64,000 bases of DNA, taken from positions 54,738 through 118,737 of the forward strand of contig CAVPDS010000033.1 in assembly GCA_963702695.1 (NCBI GenBank). The letters run 5' to 3'. Position numbers and translations under genes: made by a program. Shown piece by piece: positions 45,070 to 55,863 of the stretch. The DNA comes from VAZQ01 sp963702695. Its GTDB lineage: Bacteria > Pseudomonadota > Alphaproteobacteria > Rhizobiales > Xanthobacteraceae. How positions within the stretch are numbered: the first letter of the stretch is position 1; every line of letters starts with the position of its first letter. The notes under the pieces are model-generated. The model was not told where the DNA came from, searched no databases, and worked only from the letters and a program-made list of their open reading frames with translations.

Positions 45070-45846
45070 ATGACCATCGCTGGCCCCAATGATCGACTTC
45101 TGCCGGTCCGGCAGGGGATTGTCGTCGTTCACAGTTCCGATCTGCACGTCGATCATCACTATACCGCGCAGTTGCACGGCGGCGACGGCGCGGCGGGACT
45201 TGTTTGCGTCCTGCGGGCCGCGCGGGAGGTTGACGCCGACATCGTGGTGCTCGCCGGCGACACATTCGAGAGCCATCGTCTGCCGGACGATCTGCTCGAT
45301 CGGACGGCGCAGGTGATTGCGGAGGCCGGTCTTCCGGTCGTGCTCCTGCCCGGCAATCATGACCCCGCGGTCGAGGAGGCGGTCTATCACCACGGAGGTC
45401 TTGCGGCGGTTGAGAATCTTCACGTGCTCGGCGTCACCCACGAAGAGGCGGTGCTGTTTCCGCAATTCGAGCTGGAAGTCTGGGGACGCCCGCACCGGGA
45501 TTACAACGACATGATCCCGTTCGACGCCACACAGCCACAGCGCGCGCGCCGCACCCGCTGGCAGATCGCGGTGGCGCATGGACACTATGATCCGATCCCT
45601 GACCGCAGCATCCGGTTGCGTCCATCCTGGCTGATCGGCGACGCCGAACTTGCCGCGACCGGCGCCGACTACGTGGCGCTGGGACACTGGAATCGCGCGG
45701 TGCAGGTCGGCAACCACGGTGTCGCCGCTTACTATTCGGGCTCGCCGGAATATGCCGGAACGATGAACGTGGTCCGGCTCACGGATCGCGGCGTTGCCGT
45801 AACGCGGGTCGAGCTCGACATTGCGCGCGAGGTGGTCGACGACTGA
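45070..45846 (+). CDS. Calcineurin-type metallophosphoesterase
   Basis: 258 residues from ATG 45070. Metal-site motifs in order: SSDLHVD, AGDTFE, LLPGNHD, VAHGHYDP and ALGHWN. Closest in layout to SbcD-like or Icc-like phosphoesterases, but no nuclease partner is adjacent, so the substrate is unassigned. Upstream 210 bases contain no clear promoter. Confidence 0.88.
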   Translation: MTIAGPNDRLLPVRQGIVVVHSSDLHVDHHYTAQLHGGDGAAGLVCVLRAAREVDADIVVLAGDTFESHRLPDDLLDRTAQVIAEAGLPVVLLPGNHDPAVEEAVYHHGGLAAVENLHVLGVTHEEAVLFPQFELEVWGRPHRDYNDMIPFDATQPQRARRTRWQIAVAHGHYDPIPDRSIRLRPSWLIGDAELAATGADYVALGHWNRAVQVGNHGVAAYYSGSPEYAGTMNVVRLTDRGVAVTRVELDIAREVVDD

Positions 45847-45876
45847 TGGTCGGCGCGGGATGATCGCGCGCGGCAA

Positions 45877-47004
<1,128 letters not shown>

Positions 47005-47138
47005 AGTCTTCTCCGTCCAATTCCGAATCGGGATGCCGCCACCCCGGCCGCGGATCGTGATAATGTCATAGCCGGCGCTGTCCGCCACCCGTCGCATTCG
47101 CTATCGGCGCCGAGGCAAAAAATTTTGGGGAGGTCCGC

Positions 47139-48125
47139 ATGCGTTGCATTTCGTCGTCCTTCACGCCAGTCGCGATGGCGCTCGCAATTGGAGTCGCCGG
47201 CCTCTGGATGACATCGCCCGCCTGGCCGCAGAAGGCCGACTCAATGGGTGCTTGGACAGCCAAGGCGCCGATGCCGGCTATCCGCAACGAAGTCGCGGCC
47301 GCGACCGCCGGCGGCAAGCTCTATGTCTTCGGCGGCAGCAAAGCCGGCGGTCCCTCCGACATGACGCGGACCGAAGAATACGACCCGTCGGCCAATAGCT
47401 GGCGCGTGCGCGCGGCCATGCCGCATGGCTCGAACCACCTCGCCGCGGCAAGCGTCAACGGCAAGATTTACGTGGTCGGCGGCTTCCTCGGCTCGCGGCA
47501 CGCGGACGCCACCAACACCGTATTCGAATACGATCCAGCCGCCGATAGCTGGCGCACGCTCACGCCGCTCAAGGCGCCACTCGGGTCGATCGCCCTTGTT
47601 GGCCTCAACGGCAAAGTGCACGCGCTTGGCGGCCGCGGGAGCGATCTCAAGACGGTCACCACTCACCAGGTGCTCGATCCCGCCAGCGGTGCCTGGAGTG
47701 AAGCGGCGCCGCTTTCAAAAGCGCGCGATCATGCGGCGGTGGCCGTCGTTGACGGGAAGATCCATCTCATCGGCGGCCGCTTCGATACTCCCGCGGACGT
47801 GACTACTCTGCACGAAGTCTACGATCCGGCGGCGAATGCCTGGAGCGCAGCGCCGCCGCTTCCGGCGCCGCGCAGCTCGCTCGCGAGCGCGTTTTATAAA
47901 GGGATGATCCTGGTCGTCGGCGGTGAAACCACAACCGGCAGCCAGACCGACGCCGAAGGCTTCAACGTGAAGGACAACCGCTGGGTGAAGCTCGCGCCGC
48001 TGCCGGAGGCGAGGCACGGCAGCGCCGGGGCTTCGATCGGGGCGTTGGCCTATGTGGTGGGCGGCGCCCGGGGCACCGGGACCATTGACACGTCGGACGC
48101 GCTCTTTGCCTTCAGCGTGCCGTGA
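47139..48125 (+). CDS. Secreted kelch-repeat protein
   Basis: 328 residues, signal peptide to about residue 30. Six kelch blades, each ending in a double-Gly strand: GGKLYVFGG, NGKIYVVGG, NGKVHALGG, DGKIHLIGG, KGMILVVGG, IGALAYVVGG. Forms a six-bladed propeller by analogy; ligand unknown. ATG follows GGGGAGG. Confidence 0.88.
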   Translation: MRCISSSFTPVAMALAIGVAGLWMTSPAWPQKADSMGAWTAKAPMPAIRNEVAAATAGGKLYVFGGSKAGGPSDMTRTEEYDPSANSWRVRAAMPHGSNHLAAASVNGKIYVVGGFLGSRHADATNTVFEYDPAADSWRTLTPLKAPLGSIALVGLNGKVHALGGRGSDLKTVTTHQVLDPASGAWSEAAPLSKARDHAAVAVVDGKIHLIGGRFDTPADVTTLHEVYDPAANAWSAAPPLPAPRSSLASAFYKGMILVVGGETTTGSQTDAEGFNVKDNRWVKLAPLPEARHGSAGASIGALAYVVGGARGTGTIDTSDALFAFSVP

Positions 48126-48142
48126 GCACGCCGGGCTGGCCT

Positions 48143-48436
48143 TCAGCTTGACCCTCGCGACAGGCGACGGCGGTTAGATCGGACGCTCCTGCGGATCGGC
48201 AGGGCGGCCTGTTTCGCGGCCGCGGCGAGGCTCTTGCCGCTGGCGAGCGCGAGGCCCGCCGCCATTTGTGCGGCGGCAAGCGCTGCGACCTTTTCGGTGA
48301 CCATTCGCTGTACTTCGCTGGCAGCGAGCGGTCCGCCCTCGGCCAGCCGCATCATGCGGAGCGCCACCACGCTCTGTGCTTCGAGCGTAAAGCGGCCGGC
48401 GTCGATCCAGCTCTCCCACAGTTCGAAGAAAGGCAT
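48143..48436 (-). CDS. Small protein of unknown function
   Basis: 97 residues from ATG 48436 (MPFFELWESWIDAGRFTLEA). Helical, with an Ala-rich middle (EKVAALAAAQMAAGLALASG) and a basic end (RSVRSNRRRLSRGS) that could be low-complexity. Phasin-like composition is only a resemblance. Overlaps nothing; transcribed after the thioesterase gene 4 bases upstream. Confidence 0.6.
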   Translation of the reverse strand: MPFFELWESWIDAGRFTLEAQSVVALRMMRLAEGGPLAASEVQRMVTEKVAALAAAQMAAGLALASGKSLAAAAKQAALPIRRSVRSNRRRLSRGSS

Positions 48437-48440
48437 CGGT

Positions 48441-48851
48441 TCACTCCTGTGCGCGGCTCGCCGACTTCCCGGGAAGCACAATCTGGGTCTGCGTGACGAT
48501 TGCCGCGAGCTTGCCGTCGCCGCGGGTGATGTTGGTCTGCAGCACGATGGTAGTTCGCCCGCTGTGCAGAGGCGTGCACACGGCGCGCGCGGTGTCGCCC
48601 TTGGGGATGGGGGCGAAGAAATTGGTCTTGCTCTCGATGGTGGCGGTGTGCTGGCCCTGGGTCAGCGCCGCCGTCGTCGTCATCCCGCCCATCGTATCGG
48701 CCCAGCCCATGATCGCGCCACCGTGCATCACCCCTCGCCGATTGCATAGCTCCTCGCGGATGAAAAGCTCCGCCTCGCTGCGGTCAGGCGCACGAGTGCT
48801 GATCTTGATCCCGAGCAGCTTGACGAAGGAGGAGGGTTCCCAGTCGCTCAT
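48441..48851 (-). CDS. PaaI-type hotdog-fold thioesterase
   Basis: 136 residues from ATG 48851 (MSDWEPSSFVKLLGIKIS) after AGAGGATT. The hotdog core carries NRRGVMHGGAIMGWADTMGG, the PaaI motif with catalytic Asn/Gly-Asp positions. Hydrolyses acyl- or aryl-CoA esters in the family; substrate not inferable. Co-directional with the small gene that follows. Confidence 0.87.
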   Translation of the reverse strand: MSDWEPSSFVKLLGIKISTRAPDRSEAELFIREELCNRRGVMHGGAIMGWADTMGGMTTTAALTQGQHTATIESKTNFFAPIPKGDTARAVCTPLHSGRTTIVLQTNITRGDGKLAAIVTQTQIVLPGKSASRAQE

Positions 48852-48953
48852 TGCAATCCTCTCGACGTTGATGTGGCCGGCGCTCATAGCACGGGAATGC
48901 GAGGTCCGGACGATTGAAGTGGCGGCCAGAGGGCACTATTGGTCATGCCTCGC

Positions 48954-49030
48954 GCGCTCGTAGCTCAGCTGGATAGAGCACCAGACTTCGAATCTGGGGG
49001 CCGGGGGTTCGAATCCCTCCGAGCGCGCCA
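48954..49030 (+). tRNA. tRNA-Arg (anticodon TCG)
   Basis: 77 bases including CCA. Acceptor GCGCTCG/CGAGCGC, D arm GCTC...GAGC with A20, anticodon arm CCAGA-CTTCGAA-TCTGG with anticodon TCG at 48988-48990, T arm GGGGG-TTCGAAT-CCCTC, discriminator G. Reads CGA. Solitary gene. Confidence 0.95.
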
Positions 49031-49051
49031 GCCCCTCTTGTGAACGACTGT

Positions 49052-49705
49052 TCACGCTTGCGCCGGGGCGCCGGGTTGGCGCAGCGGATGGGCGCGCGCG
49101 AACGGTTCGAGCGCCAGCGCGGCGTTGGCGATACGGGTCACGGTCGGGTAGGGCGTCATGTCAACGCCGAAGAATTTGGCGCCGACGGCGTGGCCTGCAA
49201 GGCAGATGTCAGCGATTGTGATCGCGTCGCCGTGGCAATAGCGGCCGGTCTCCTGGTCCTGCGCCAGGTGGGTTTCGAGCGCGCGCATGGCCTCGGCACT
49301 CCAATGCCGGCACCAGGCCGTTCGCGTTGGTTCGTCGAGCTTGAATTCGTGCTCGAGATATTCGCGTACGCGCGGCACCACCAGGGGATGCGCATCGCAG
49401 GCGACGATCTGCGCCATCGCGCGCACGCGCGCGCGTCCGCGCGGATCGGTGGGTAGCAGCGGCGGCTGCGGATGCAGCTCATCGAGATATTCGAGGATCG
49501 CGAGCGACTCGTAGAGGATGGTGCCGTCGTCCTCGACCAGCGCCGGCAGCAGCATCTGCGGGTTGACGGCACGGAAAGCCGCGTCCCGCTGCCGCCCCTT
49601 CATCAAATCAATGTCAATGACTTCAGCCGGTGCGATGCCCTTGAGGTTGAGAGCGATGCGTACGCGAAACGTCGCGAGCGAACGCCAAAACGAATAGAGC
49701 TTCAT
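49052..49705 (-). CDS. maiA: Maleylacetoacetate isomerase / zeta-class GST
   Basis: 217 residues from ATG 49705 (MKLYSFWRSLATFRVRIALN). Thioredoxin-like N-domain with the zeta-GST start and LPALVEDDGTILYESLAILE (glutathione site), helical C-domain with RYCHGDAITIADICLAG. Glutathione-dependent cis-trans isomerase of tyrosine/homogentisate breakdown. No neighbouring hmgA or fahA, so the assignment to that pathway is from homology only. Confidence 0.88.
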   Translation of the reverse strand: MKLYSFWRSLATFRVRIALNLKGIAPAEVIDIDLMKGRQRDAAFRAVNPQMLLPALVEDDGTILYESLAILEYLDELHPQPPLLPTDPRGRARVRAMAQIVACDAHPLVVPRVREYLEHEFKLDEPTRTAWCRHWSAEAMRALETHLAQDQETGRYCHGDAITIADICLAGHAVGAKFFGVDMTPYPTVTRIANAALALEPFARAHPLRQPGAPAQA

Positions 49706-49838
49706 TGGAGAATGTCCGGTTGGCGCCAAGTTCGTCTGTGGCAGTCGGGCCTCACTCGTAGCACGACGGGGAGTAGCCGCGGCGGTGAAATCGCGTCATG
49801 CTGTCGGCCAAGGCAAAACACGCCAGCGGGAGACACCT

Positions 49839-51083
49839 ATGACACTACATCGCCGGAAGGTCTTGAAGGGGATCGCAGGTGCGGTCGGGCTCGCGAGCGT
49901 GAAGGCGCCGATGGTCCTGGCGCAGGCCGCGCCGTTCAAGATCGCGCTGTTGACGGTCAAGACTGGCCCGCTTGCGCAGGGTGGCATCCAGATGGAGCAG
50001 GGGATTCTCACCTTGCTCAAGGAAAAGAACAACACGCTCGCCGGCCGCAAAGTCGAGCTGATCTCGGCCGACACCGGGGGCAATCCGGCCGGCGCCAAGA
50101 CCAAGGCGCAGGAAGTGATCGAGCGCGACAAGGCGAATGTCGTCCTCGGGCCGCTTGCCGCGTTCGAACTTCTCGCCATCACCGATTACATCCGCCAGCA
50201 GGGCACGCCGCTCTTGAGCCTCGCGGCCGCCGAGGATGTGACGCAGCGCACGCCCAATCCCTGGATCATGCGGCCCTCGGCGACCTCGGCGCAGGCCTGC
50301 CACGCCATGGGCGACTACGCTGCGAAGGAAATGAAGCTCAAGCGAGTGGCGACGATCTCGGAAGACTTCGCCTTCGGCTACGAGCAGGTGTCAGGCTTCC
50401 TGCGCGTGTTCGAAGACAACGGCGGCAAGGTGGTCAAGAAGCTATGGCCGCCGCTGGTGACGCCGGACTACACGCCCTACATCGCCCAGATCAGCAATGT
50501 CGACGGTGTGTTCAATGGGTTTGCCGGCTCGAACCCGGTGAAGTTCATGCGCTCCTATGCCGACCTCGGGCTCAAGGGGCGCATCCCGCTGCTCGGCGGC
50601 TGGACCGCGATGGACGATGCGCTGCTCAAGAGCCTCGGCGACGAGGCGGTCGGGGTCATCTCGGCGCACTGGTATTCGGCCGACGGCGATACGCCGAGCA
50701 ACAAGCGCTTCGTCGCGGCGATGCAGCGGGACTACGACAACATCCCCGGCGGCTACGCGGCGGGCATGTATATCGCCGGGCAATGCGTCGAGGCGGCGAT
50801 GGCGAAGGCCGGCGATCGCGCCGGCGACAAGCCAGCGCTCATGGACGCCCTGCGCTCGGTGAGCCTCACCGACACGCCACGCGGGGCGGTGAAGTTCGAC
50901 CATCTCGGCAACGTCGTCGGCGATATCTTCATCCGCAAATGCGAGCGCAAGGGCGGCAAGCTCGTCAACACCGTGATCAAGACCTATCCGAATGTGAGTC
51001 AGTTCTGGACCTATGACGAGAAGGCTTTCCTGGCGAAGCCGGTCTACGGACGCGACGAACCGCCGGCGAAGAATTTGGAGTGA
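49839..51083 (+). CDS. ABC transporter substrate-binding protein (branched-chain amino acid type)
   Basis: 414 residues from ATG 49839 after GCGGGAGA. An Arg-Arg start (TLHRRKVLKGIAGAVGLASV) looks like a twin-arginine signal peptide. The mature protein is a Leu/Ile/Val-type periplasmic binding protein (FKIALLTVKTGPLAQGGIQM, ISADTGGNPAGAKTKAQEVI). First gene of a five-gene operon; the ligand may be an amino acid or aromatic acid rather than Leu/Ile/Val. Confidence 0.88.
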   Translation: MTLHRRKVLKGIAGAVGLASVKAPMVLAQAAPFKIALLTVKTGPLAQGGIQMEQGILTLLKEKNNTLAGRKVELISADTGGNPAGAKTKAQEVIERDKANVVLGPLAAFELLAITDYIRQQGTPLLSLAAAEDVTQRTPNPWIMRPSATSAQACHAMGDYAAKEMKLKRVATISEDFAFGYEQVSGFLRVFEDNGGKVVKKLWPPLVTPDYTPYIAQISNVDGVFNGFAGSNPVKFMRSYADLGLKGRIPLLGGWTAMDDALLKSLGDEAVGVISAHWYSADGDTPSNKRFVAAMQRDYDNIPGGYAAGMYIAGQCVEAAMAKAGDRAGDKPALMDALRSVSLTDTPRGAVKFDHLGNVVGDIFIRKCERKGGKLVNTVIKTYPNVSQFWTYDEKAFLAKPVYGRDEPPAKNLE

Positions 51084-51138
51084 GCCTTTTCCGGCTCCCG
51101 AAAGCGGGGAGGGAAGAAAGAAACATCCAGGTCCGCGC

Positions 51139-51993
51139 ATGAACGTCTGGCTGCTTCTGACGGTGAACAGCATCTCCTACGGCGGGTTGCTGTTCCTGCT
51201 TTCGGCCGGGTTCTCGCTCATCTTCGGGTTGATGCGGATTCCGAACCTGATGCACGGCTCGTTTTTCATGCTGGGCGCCTATCTCGGCGTGAGCCTCATC
51301 GCTCGCGGCCAAAACTTCTGGGCGGCGGCGATAGAGAGCGCCGTGGTGATCGCTGTCCTCGGCGCGTTGATCGAACGCGGCTTGCTGCGGCGGCTGGCCG
51401 GACAGGAACTTCCGCAGGTGCTGCTGACCCTGGGCTTCTCCTTCATCATCGCCGACCTGTGTCTCATGCTCTGGGGCGGCGATCCGATCCAGCCGCCGAC
51501 GCCGCTGCCCGGCGCCTTTCAGGCGTTCGGCCTGTTCTTTCCACTCTACCGGCTTGTGATCGTGCTTATCGCGGTTGCGATCGCCATCGCGCTATGGGCG
51601 TTGGTCGATTCGACGCGGCTTGGCGCCATGATCCGGGCCGGTGTCGACGATCCGCCGATGGCGCGCGTCGTCGGCATCCGGGTGTCGCGCCTCTTCACCT
51701 TGGTTTTCGCGCTGGGCGCGGCGCTCGCGGCCTTCGCCGGCGTCATCGCGGCGCCCTACCTTTCGGTTTATCCGGGGCTCGATGCGGAGATGTTGCCGCT
51801 GGCGCTGATCGTCGTGATCCTCGGTGGCGCCGGCAGCCTGCTCGGCGCCCTGATCGGGAGCTTCATCATCGGCTTCATCTACAATTTCGGCCAGGCAAAA
51901 TTTCCCGACCTCGCCTATGTGATCCTGTTCCTGCCGATGCTGCTGGTGCTGGTGTTGCGGCCGCAAGGTCTGTTCGGCAAGAGCGGGTCATGA
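51139..51993 (+). CDS. livH: Branched-chain-type ABC permease (LivH-like)
   Basis: 284 residues from ATG 51139, eight to nine membrane segments. GGLLFLLSAGFSLIFGLMRI near the start and the cytoplasmic contact around ARVVGIRVSRLFTLVF mark LivH. Ends overlapping livM by four bases (ATGA). Confidence 0.9.
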   Translation: MNVWLLLTVNSISYGGLLFLLSAGFSLIFGLMRIPNLMHGSFFMLGAYLGVSLIARGQNFWAAAIESAVVIAVLGALIERGLLRRLAGQELPQVLLTLGFSFIIADLCLMLWGGDPIQPPTPLPGAFQAFGLFFPLYRLVIVLIAVAIAIALWALVDSTRLGAMIRAGVDDPPMARVVGIRVSRLFTLVFALGAALAAFAGVIAAPYLSVYPGLDAEMLPLALIVVILGGAGSLLGALIGSFIIGFIYNFGQAKFPDLAYVILFLPMLLVLVLRPQGLFGKSGS

Positions 51994-52967
51994 AGGTTTC
52001 GGAATTCGCGGGGATCGCGCTCGCTTTGGTCCTGCTCGTGACCTTGCCGCAGTGGCTTGTCGAGCCCTACTACGTGAAAATCGCGAGCCAGATTTTGTTC
52101 TTCGCAGTGTTCGCACTCGCGCTCAACGTGCTCGTCGGTTATGCCGGCCTTGTTTCGCTCGGCCATGCCGGGCTGTTCGGCGTTGCCGGCTACGCAGCGG
52201 CGCTGCTGCTCAAGGCCGGCCACGGCCACGTCGTCGCCGATTTCGGTGCACTCCTGGTGACGCTTGCGGCGTCCGCGGTGTTCGCGCTGCTCGCGCTGCG
52301 CGCCACCGGCATCGGATTTCTCATGATCACGCTCGCGCTCGGACAGATCCTCTGGGGCGTCGCCTACCGCTGGGTCGGCCTCACGCGCGGCGACAACGGT
52401 ATCAATGTAGCGGACCGGCCGATGCCCTTCGGCATCGATCTCACGAGCGCGACGGCATTTTATTATTTGACGCTGGCCGTGTTCCTCCTTGCGCTGGCGT
52501 CGATGGCGCTGTTCGTGCGCTCGCCGTTCGGCGCGAGCCTGTGCGGCACGCGCGACCAGGCCCGGCGGATGACCGCGCTCGGTTATCACGTCTGGCTGAT
52601 CCGGTTCGCCGCCTTCCTGATCTCCGGCTTCTGGTCGGGGATCGCCGGGCTTTTGTATCTCTACTACAACGAGTTCATCAGCCCGCAAGTCGCATCGTTG
52701 CAGGCCTCGGCCGAGGTCCTGCTGATGGTGATTGCGGGCGGCGCCGCGACACTCCTCGGCCCGATCGCGGGCGCCGCCATCGTTGTGATCATGAAGAATG
52801 TCGTCAGCGCTTATGTCGTGCGCTGGAACATGGTACTCGGCGTCATCTTCATCGTGATCATCAGCTTCATGCCGGAGGGTTTGGTGCCCGGCTCGATCCG
52901 ACTGTGGCGCATGGCATGGCAGGCGACGCGGGACTCCGCCCGCAGACCCAAGGGCGGCAGTTCGTGA
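51990..52967 (+). CDS. livM: Branched-chain-type ABC permease (LivM-like)
   Basis: 325 residues from ATG 51990. FALALNVLVGYAGLVSLGHA is the LivM signature; RDQARRMTALGYHVWLIRFA is the coupling region. Basic C-terminal tail. Start overlaps the livH stop; livG starts at GTG overlapping this stop, so translation is coupled through the operon. Confidence 0.9.
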   Translation: MKVSEFAGIALALVLLVTLPQWLVEPYYVKIASQILFFAVFALALNVLVGYAGLVSLGHAGLFGVAGYAAALLLKAGHGHVVADFGALLVTLAASAVFALLALRATGIGFLMITLALGQILWGVAYRWVGLTRGDNGINVADRPMPFGIDLTSATAFYYLTLAVFLLALASMALFVRSPFGASLCGTRDQARRMTALGYHVWLIRFAAFLISGFWSGIAGLLYLYYNEFISPQVASLQASAEVLLMVIAGGAATLLGPIAGAAIVVIMKNVVSAYVVRWNMVLGVIFIVIISFMPEGLVPGSIRLWRMAWQATRDSARRPKGGSS

Positions 52968-53701
52968 GCGCGCTCGAAATTCATGGACTCTGCAAGTCCT
53001 TCGGCGGCCTGCGCGTAAACCGCAACATCGAACTCACGGTCGAGCCGGGCGAGCGGCGGCTGATCATCGGGCCGAATGGCGCCGGCAAGACCACCCTGTT
53101 CAACCTCATCGCCGGCGAGCTTTCGGCCGACAGCGGATCGATCAAGCTGTTCGGCCGGGACGTTACCGGCGCGCCGAGCCGCAAGCGCGCGCATCTCGGC
53201 ATGGCGCGCACCTATCAGATCATCACGCTGTTTGCGCACGACACGATCCGGCGCAACGTGATGCTGGCGCTGCTCGGGCTCTCGCCACTGCGCTGGAACC
53301 CGTTGGCCGATTTCGATCGCCGGCAGGAACTGGTGGCGCGCGCGGAGGCCGCGCTTGCGCGCGTCGGGCTCAATCACATTTCCGAGCGGACGTTGTCACA
53401 CACCTCCTACGGCGAGCGTCGCCGAGTTGAGATCGCGATGGCGCTCGCGCAGGAGCCGAAGATCCTGCTTCTCGATGAACCGTTCGCGGGACTTTCGGTC
53501 GACGAGCGGCGCGATATCCGGGAGGTGCTGCAAAGCATCCCTCGCACGGTGACGATCGTGATGATCGAGCACAACATGGATGTGGCGCTCGATTTCGCTG
53601 AGCGCATCACGCTTCTGCATTTTGGCGAGGTGATCGTCGAGGGGACGCGCGCGGAGGTGGTCGCGAACCCGCGCACGCGGGAGGTCTATCTTGGCGAATA
53701 G
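52964..53701 (+). CDS. livG: Branched-chain-type ABC ATPase (LivG-like)
   Basis: 245 residues from GTG 52964, overlapping livM by four bases. Walker A GPNGAGKTT, LivG-specific insertion around MARTYQIITLFAHDTIRRNV, signature SYGERRRVEIAMAL, Walker B KILLLDEPFAGL. Full length. Confidence 0.92.
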   Translation: MSALEIHGLCKSFGGLRVNRNIELTVEPGERRLIIGPNGAGKTTLFNLIAGELSADSGSIKLFGRDVTGAPSRKRAHLGMARTYQIITLFAHDTIRRNVMLALLGLSPLRWNPLADFDRRQELVARAEAALARVGLNHISERTLSHTSYGERRRVEIAMALAQEPKILLLDEPFAGLSVDERRDIREVLQSIPRTVTIVMIEHNMDVALDFAERITLLHFGEVIVEGTRAEVVANPRTREVYLGE

Positions 53702-54410
53702 CGCCCTGACGCTGCGTGACGTCGATGCCTTCTATGGGGACAGCCACGTCCTGCAAAAAGTGTCATTCACGCTCGGCGAAGGCCGGCTGCTCGGGCTGCT
53801 CGGGCGTAACGGCGCCGGTAAGACGACCTGCATCAACGTGACCGTCGGCCTGCTGCCGGCGCGCCGCGGCGAAGTTCTGGTGTTTGGCACGCCGGTCACG
53901 AAATTTTCGCCGGAACTGATCGCCGCGCGCGGCGTGGCTCTCGTTCCGCAGGGGCGCCGCATCTTCAAGAGCCTCACGGTGCGCGAGAACCTCACGGTAG
54001 CCGCGCGCACGCCGGCGAACAGCCTTGCGCAGGCGTGGACCATCGACGCGGTGTTCAGCACGTTTCCACGCCTGGCGGAGCGGGGCTCGCAACTCGCCAC
54101 GTATCTTTCCGGCGGCGAGCAGCAGATGCTCGCGATCGGTCGCGCGCTGATGTCCAATCCGCGCGTGCTGCTGATGGATGAGCCGTCGGAAGGACTTGCC
54201 CCGCAAATCGTCGCCGAAGTGATGGCGACGATCCGCAAGCTCAAGGAAGGCGGGCTATCGATCCTCCTGGTCGAGCAAAGTCCCAAGCTCGTCTTCGACA
54301 TTGCCGACGATATCGTGATCCTCAACAGCGGTCAGGTCGCGGTCGTATCCACCGCGGCCGAGCTTCGCCGCGATCGGGTCGATCTGCGCCAGCATCTCGG
54401 CGTGTTCTGA
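53691..54410 (+). CDS. livF: Branched-chain-type ABC ATPase (LivF-like), TTG start
   Basis: 239 residues from TTG 53691, inside the end of livG; GGGAGG six bases before it supports this rare start. Walker A GRNGAGKTT, signature LSGGEQQMLAIGRAL, Walker B VLLMDEPSEGLAPQ. Last gene of the operon, ending 13 bases from a convergent amidohydrolase gene. Confidence 0.92.
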   Translation: MANSALTLRDVDAFYGDSHVLQKVSFTLGEGRLLGLLGRNGAGKTTCINVTVGLLPARRGEVLVFGTPVTKFSPELIAARGVALVPQGRRIFKSLTVRENLTVAARTPANSLAQAWTIDAVFSTFPRLAERGSQLATYLSGGEQQMLAIGRALMSNPRVLLMDEPSEGLAPQIVAEVMATIRKLKEGGLSILLVEQSPKLVFDIADDIVILNSGQVAVVSTAAELRRDRVDLRQHLGVF

Positions 54411-54423
54411 GCGGGGAGCTGAT

Positions 54424-55863
54424 TTATCCCGTCCGGATATTGATGCCGGCTGCGCGGACAAGACCCAGGAGATAGCCGTTGGAACTATCGACTAGGCTGC
54501 GCACGTGCGCCATGTCGACATCGACGAGCTTGCCGTCGCGCTTCTTGGCTTTTCCGTCGACGAACACCCAGCTCACGTTCGCGGTATTGACACGCAGCAC
54601 CACCGTCGCGACCGGATCGACGGAAGGGATCAGGCTGATGTCGTCGAGATCGACGACGATGAGGTCGGCGCGCTTGCCGGGCGTGAGCGTGCCGACCTTC
54701 TTGTCGAGGCCGGTGGCGCGGGCGCCTTCGATGGTGGCAAACTCGAGCACATCGCGGACCGGGATGAGGGTCGGACGCCCGCCTTCCTTGCGCGCGCGGT
54801 CACTTTCAAGCATGTGGTCGGAGATGACGAGCGCGCGCATCTGCGCGAACAGATCCGACGGCATGCGCGTTTCGTTGTCCACGCTGAATGATGGCCGCAG
54901 GCCGTGCTCGAGCCAGCGCTGCGCGCTGGGGAAGCCATGGCCCGACATCATCTCGGTGGCGGATGAGGTCGAGATCGTACCGCCATGCGCGGCCATCAAT
55001 TTGTATTCGTCGTCGGTCGCCTCGCGGCCGACCGTGTGCACGTAGGTGAGATCAGGTCCCAGCATTCCCGCTTTATCGAGCGCGGTGATTTTTCCCGGCG
55101 AGGTGATGTGCAGGGTCGTGCGCAGGCCGAGCTCGCGCGCGAGCTTGATGTCCGCGATCGCCTTCTGCACGTCGTTGCGCCCGGCGACGGCGAGCGTCAT
55201 GAGCTGATCGGCGCTCTGGAAATATTGCCCGTGCACGCGCCTGAGATCGGCGGTGCGGCGTTCTTCCGCCCCTGGCTGCGCGTCGAAGCCTGGAATCGGC
55301 GAGTAGCCGTAGGCGAAGACGCTGCGCATCCCGGAATCGGCAAGCCCCTTGATGGCGGCGTCGGCGTGCGCCGGCGAATTCATGATGTGCGACCAGTCGA
55401 GCATCGTAGTGATGCCGGAATTCAGGGCTCCCAGCGCACCCAGCAGATTGCCGATGTAAACGTCCTCCGGTCGGAAGCGCGGACCTAGGAGGCCGTTGAT
55501 CACCTTCTGGTAGACCGCAAGATCGCCTTCGGAAATCCAGGAGCGTGTAAGGGTCTCCCAGGTATGGCGATGGGTATCGATCAGCCCCGGCAGAACGACC
55601 TTGGCGTGTGCATCCACGACTTCGGCGTCGGGCGCACTGATGTTTTTTCCAATCTCGGCGATCCTGCCGCCGTCGATCAGGACATCGCCCCCTTCAACCT
55701 CGCCTAAGGAGTTATCGAGCGATATGACGTAGCCGCCCTTGATCAAGATCCTCCGGTTCGCGGGTGCAGGAGCCGGAGCTTGCGCTTCCGCGGTACTGGC
55801 GAGCGCCGATAGGGCGCCGGATGCGACGATCCCTTGCAGCATGGTGCGTCTTGCGATTGCCAT
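54424..55863 (-). CDS. Exported amidohydrolase (cytosine-deaminase/TRZ-ATZ type)
   Basis: 479 residues. Twin-arginine-type signal (AIARRTMLQGIVASGALSAL). Metal motifs: LPGLIDTHRHTWETL (HxH), LRTTLHITSPGKI (His), a later His in YVHTVGRE, and an Asp in VDNETRMP. Resembles chlorohydrolases/deaminases acting on heterocycles; substrate unknown. Divergent from aapJ, convergent with livF; the transporter next door might bring in the same compound. Confidence 0.85.
   Translation of the reverse strand: MAIARRTMLQGIVASGALSALASTAEAQAPAPAPANRRILIKGGYVISLDNSLGEVEGGDVLIDGGRIAEIGKNISAPDAEVVDAHAKVVLPGLIDTHRHTWETLTRSWISEGDLAVYQKVINGLLGPRFRPEDVYIGNLLGALGALNSGITTMLDWSHIMNSPAHADAAIKGLADSGMRSVFAYGYSPIPGFDAQPGAEERRTADLRRVHGQYFQSADQLMTLAVAGRNDVQKAIADIKLARELGLRTTLHITSPGKITALDKAGMLGPDLTYVHTVGREATDDEYKLMAAHGGTISTSSATEMMSGHGFPSAQRWLEHGLRPSFSVDNETRMPSDLFAQMRALVISDHMLESDRARKEGGRPTLIPVRDVLEFATIEGARATGLDKKVGTLTPGKRADLIVVDLDDISLIPSVDPVATVVLRVNTANVSWVFVDGKAKKRDGKLVDVDMAHVRSLVDSSNGYLLGLVRAAGINIRTG

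Noticed and set aside
48954..49030. Possible attachment site at the tRNA-Arg gene with an integrated island
   Set aside because: No integrase and no repeat of the tRNA 3' end was found in the window; flanking genes are ordinary chromosomal ones.
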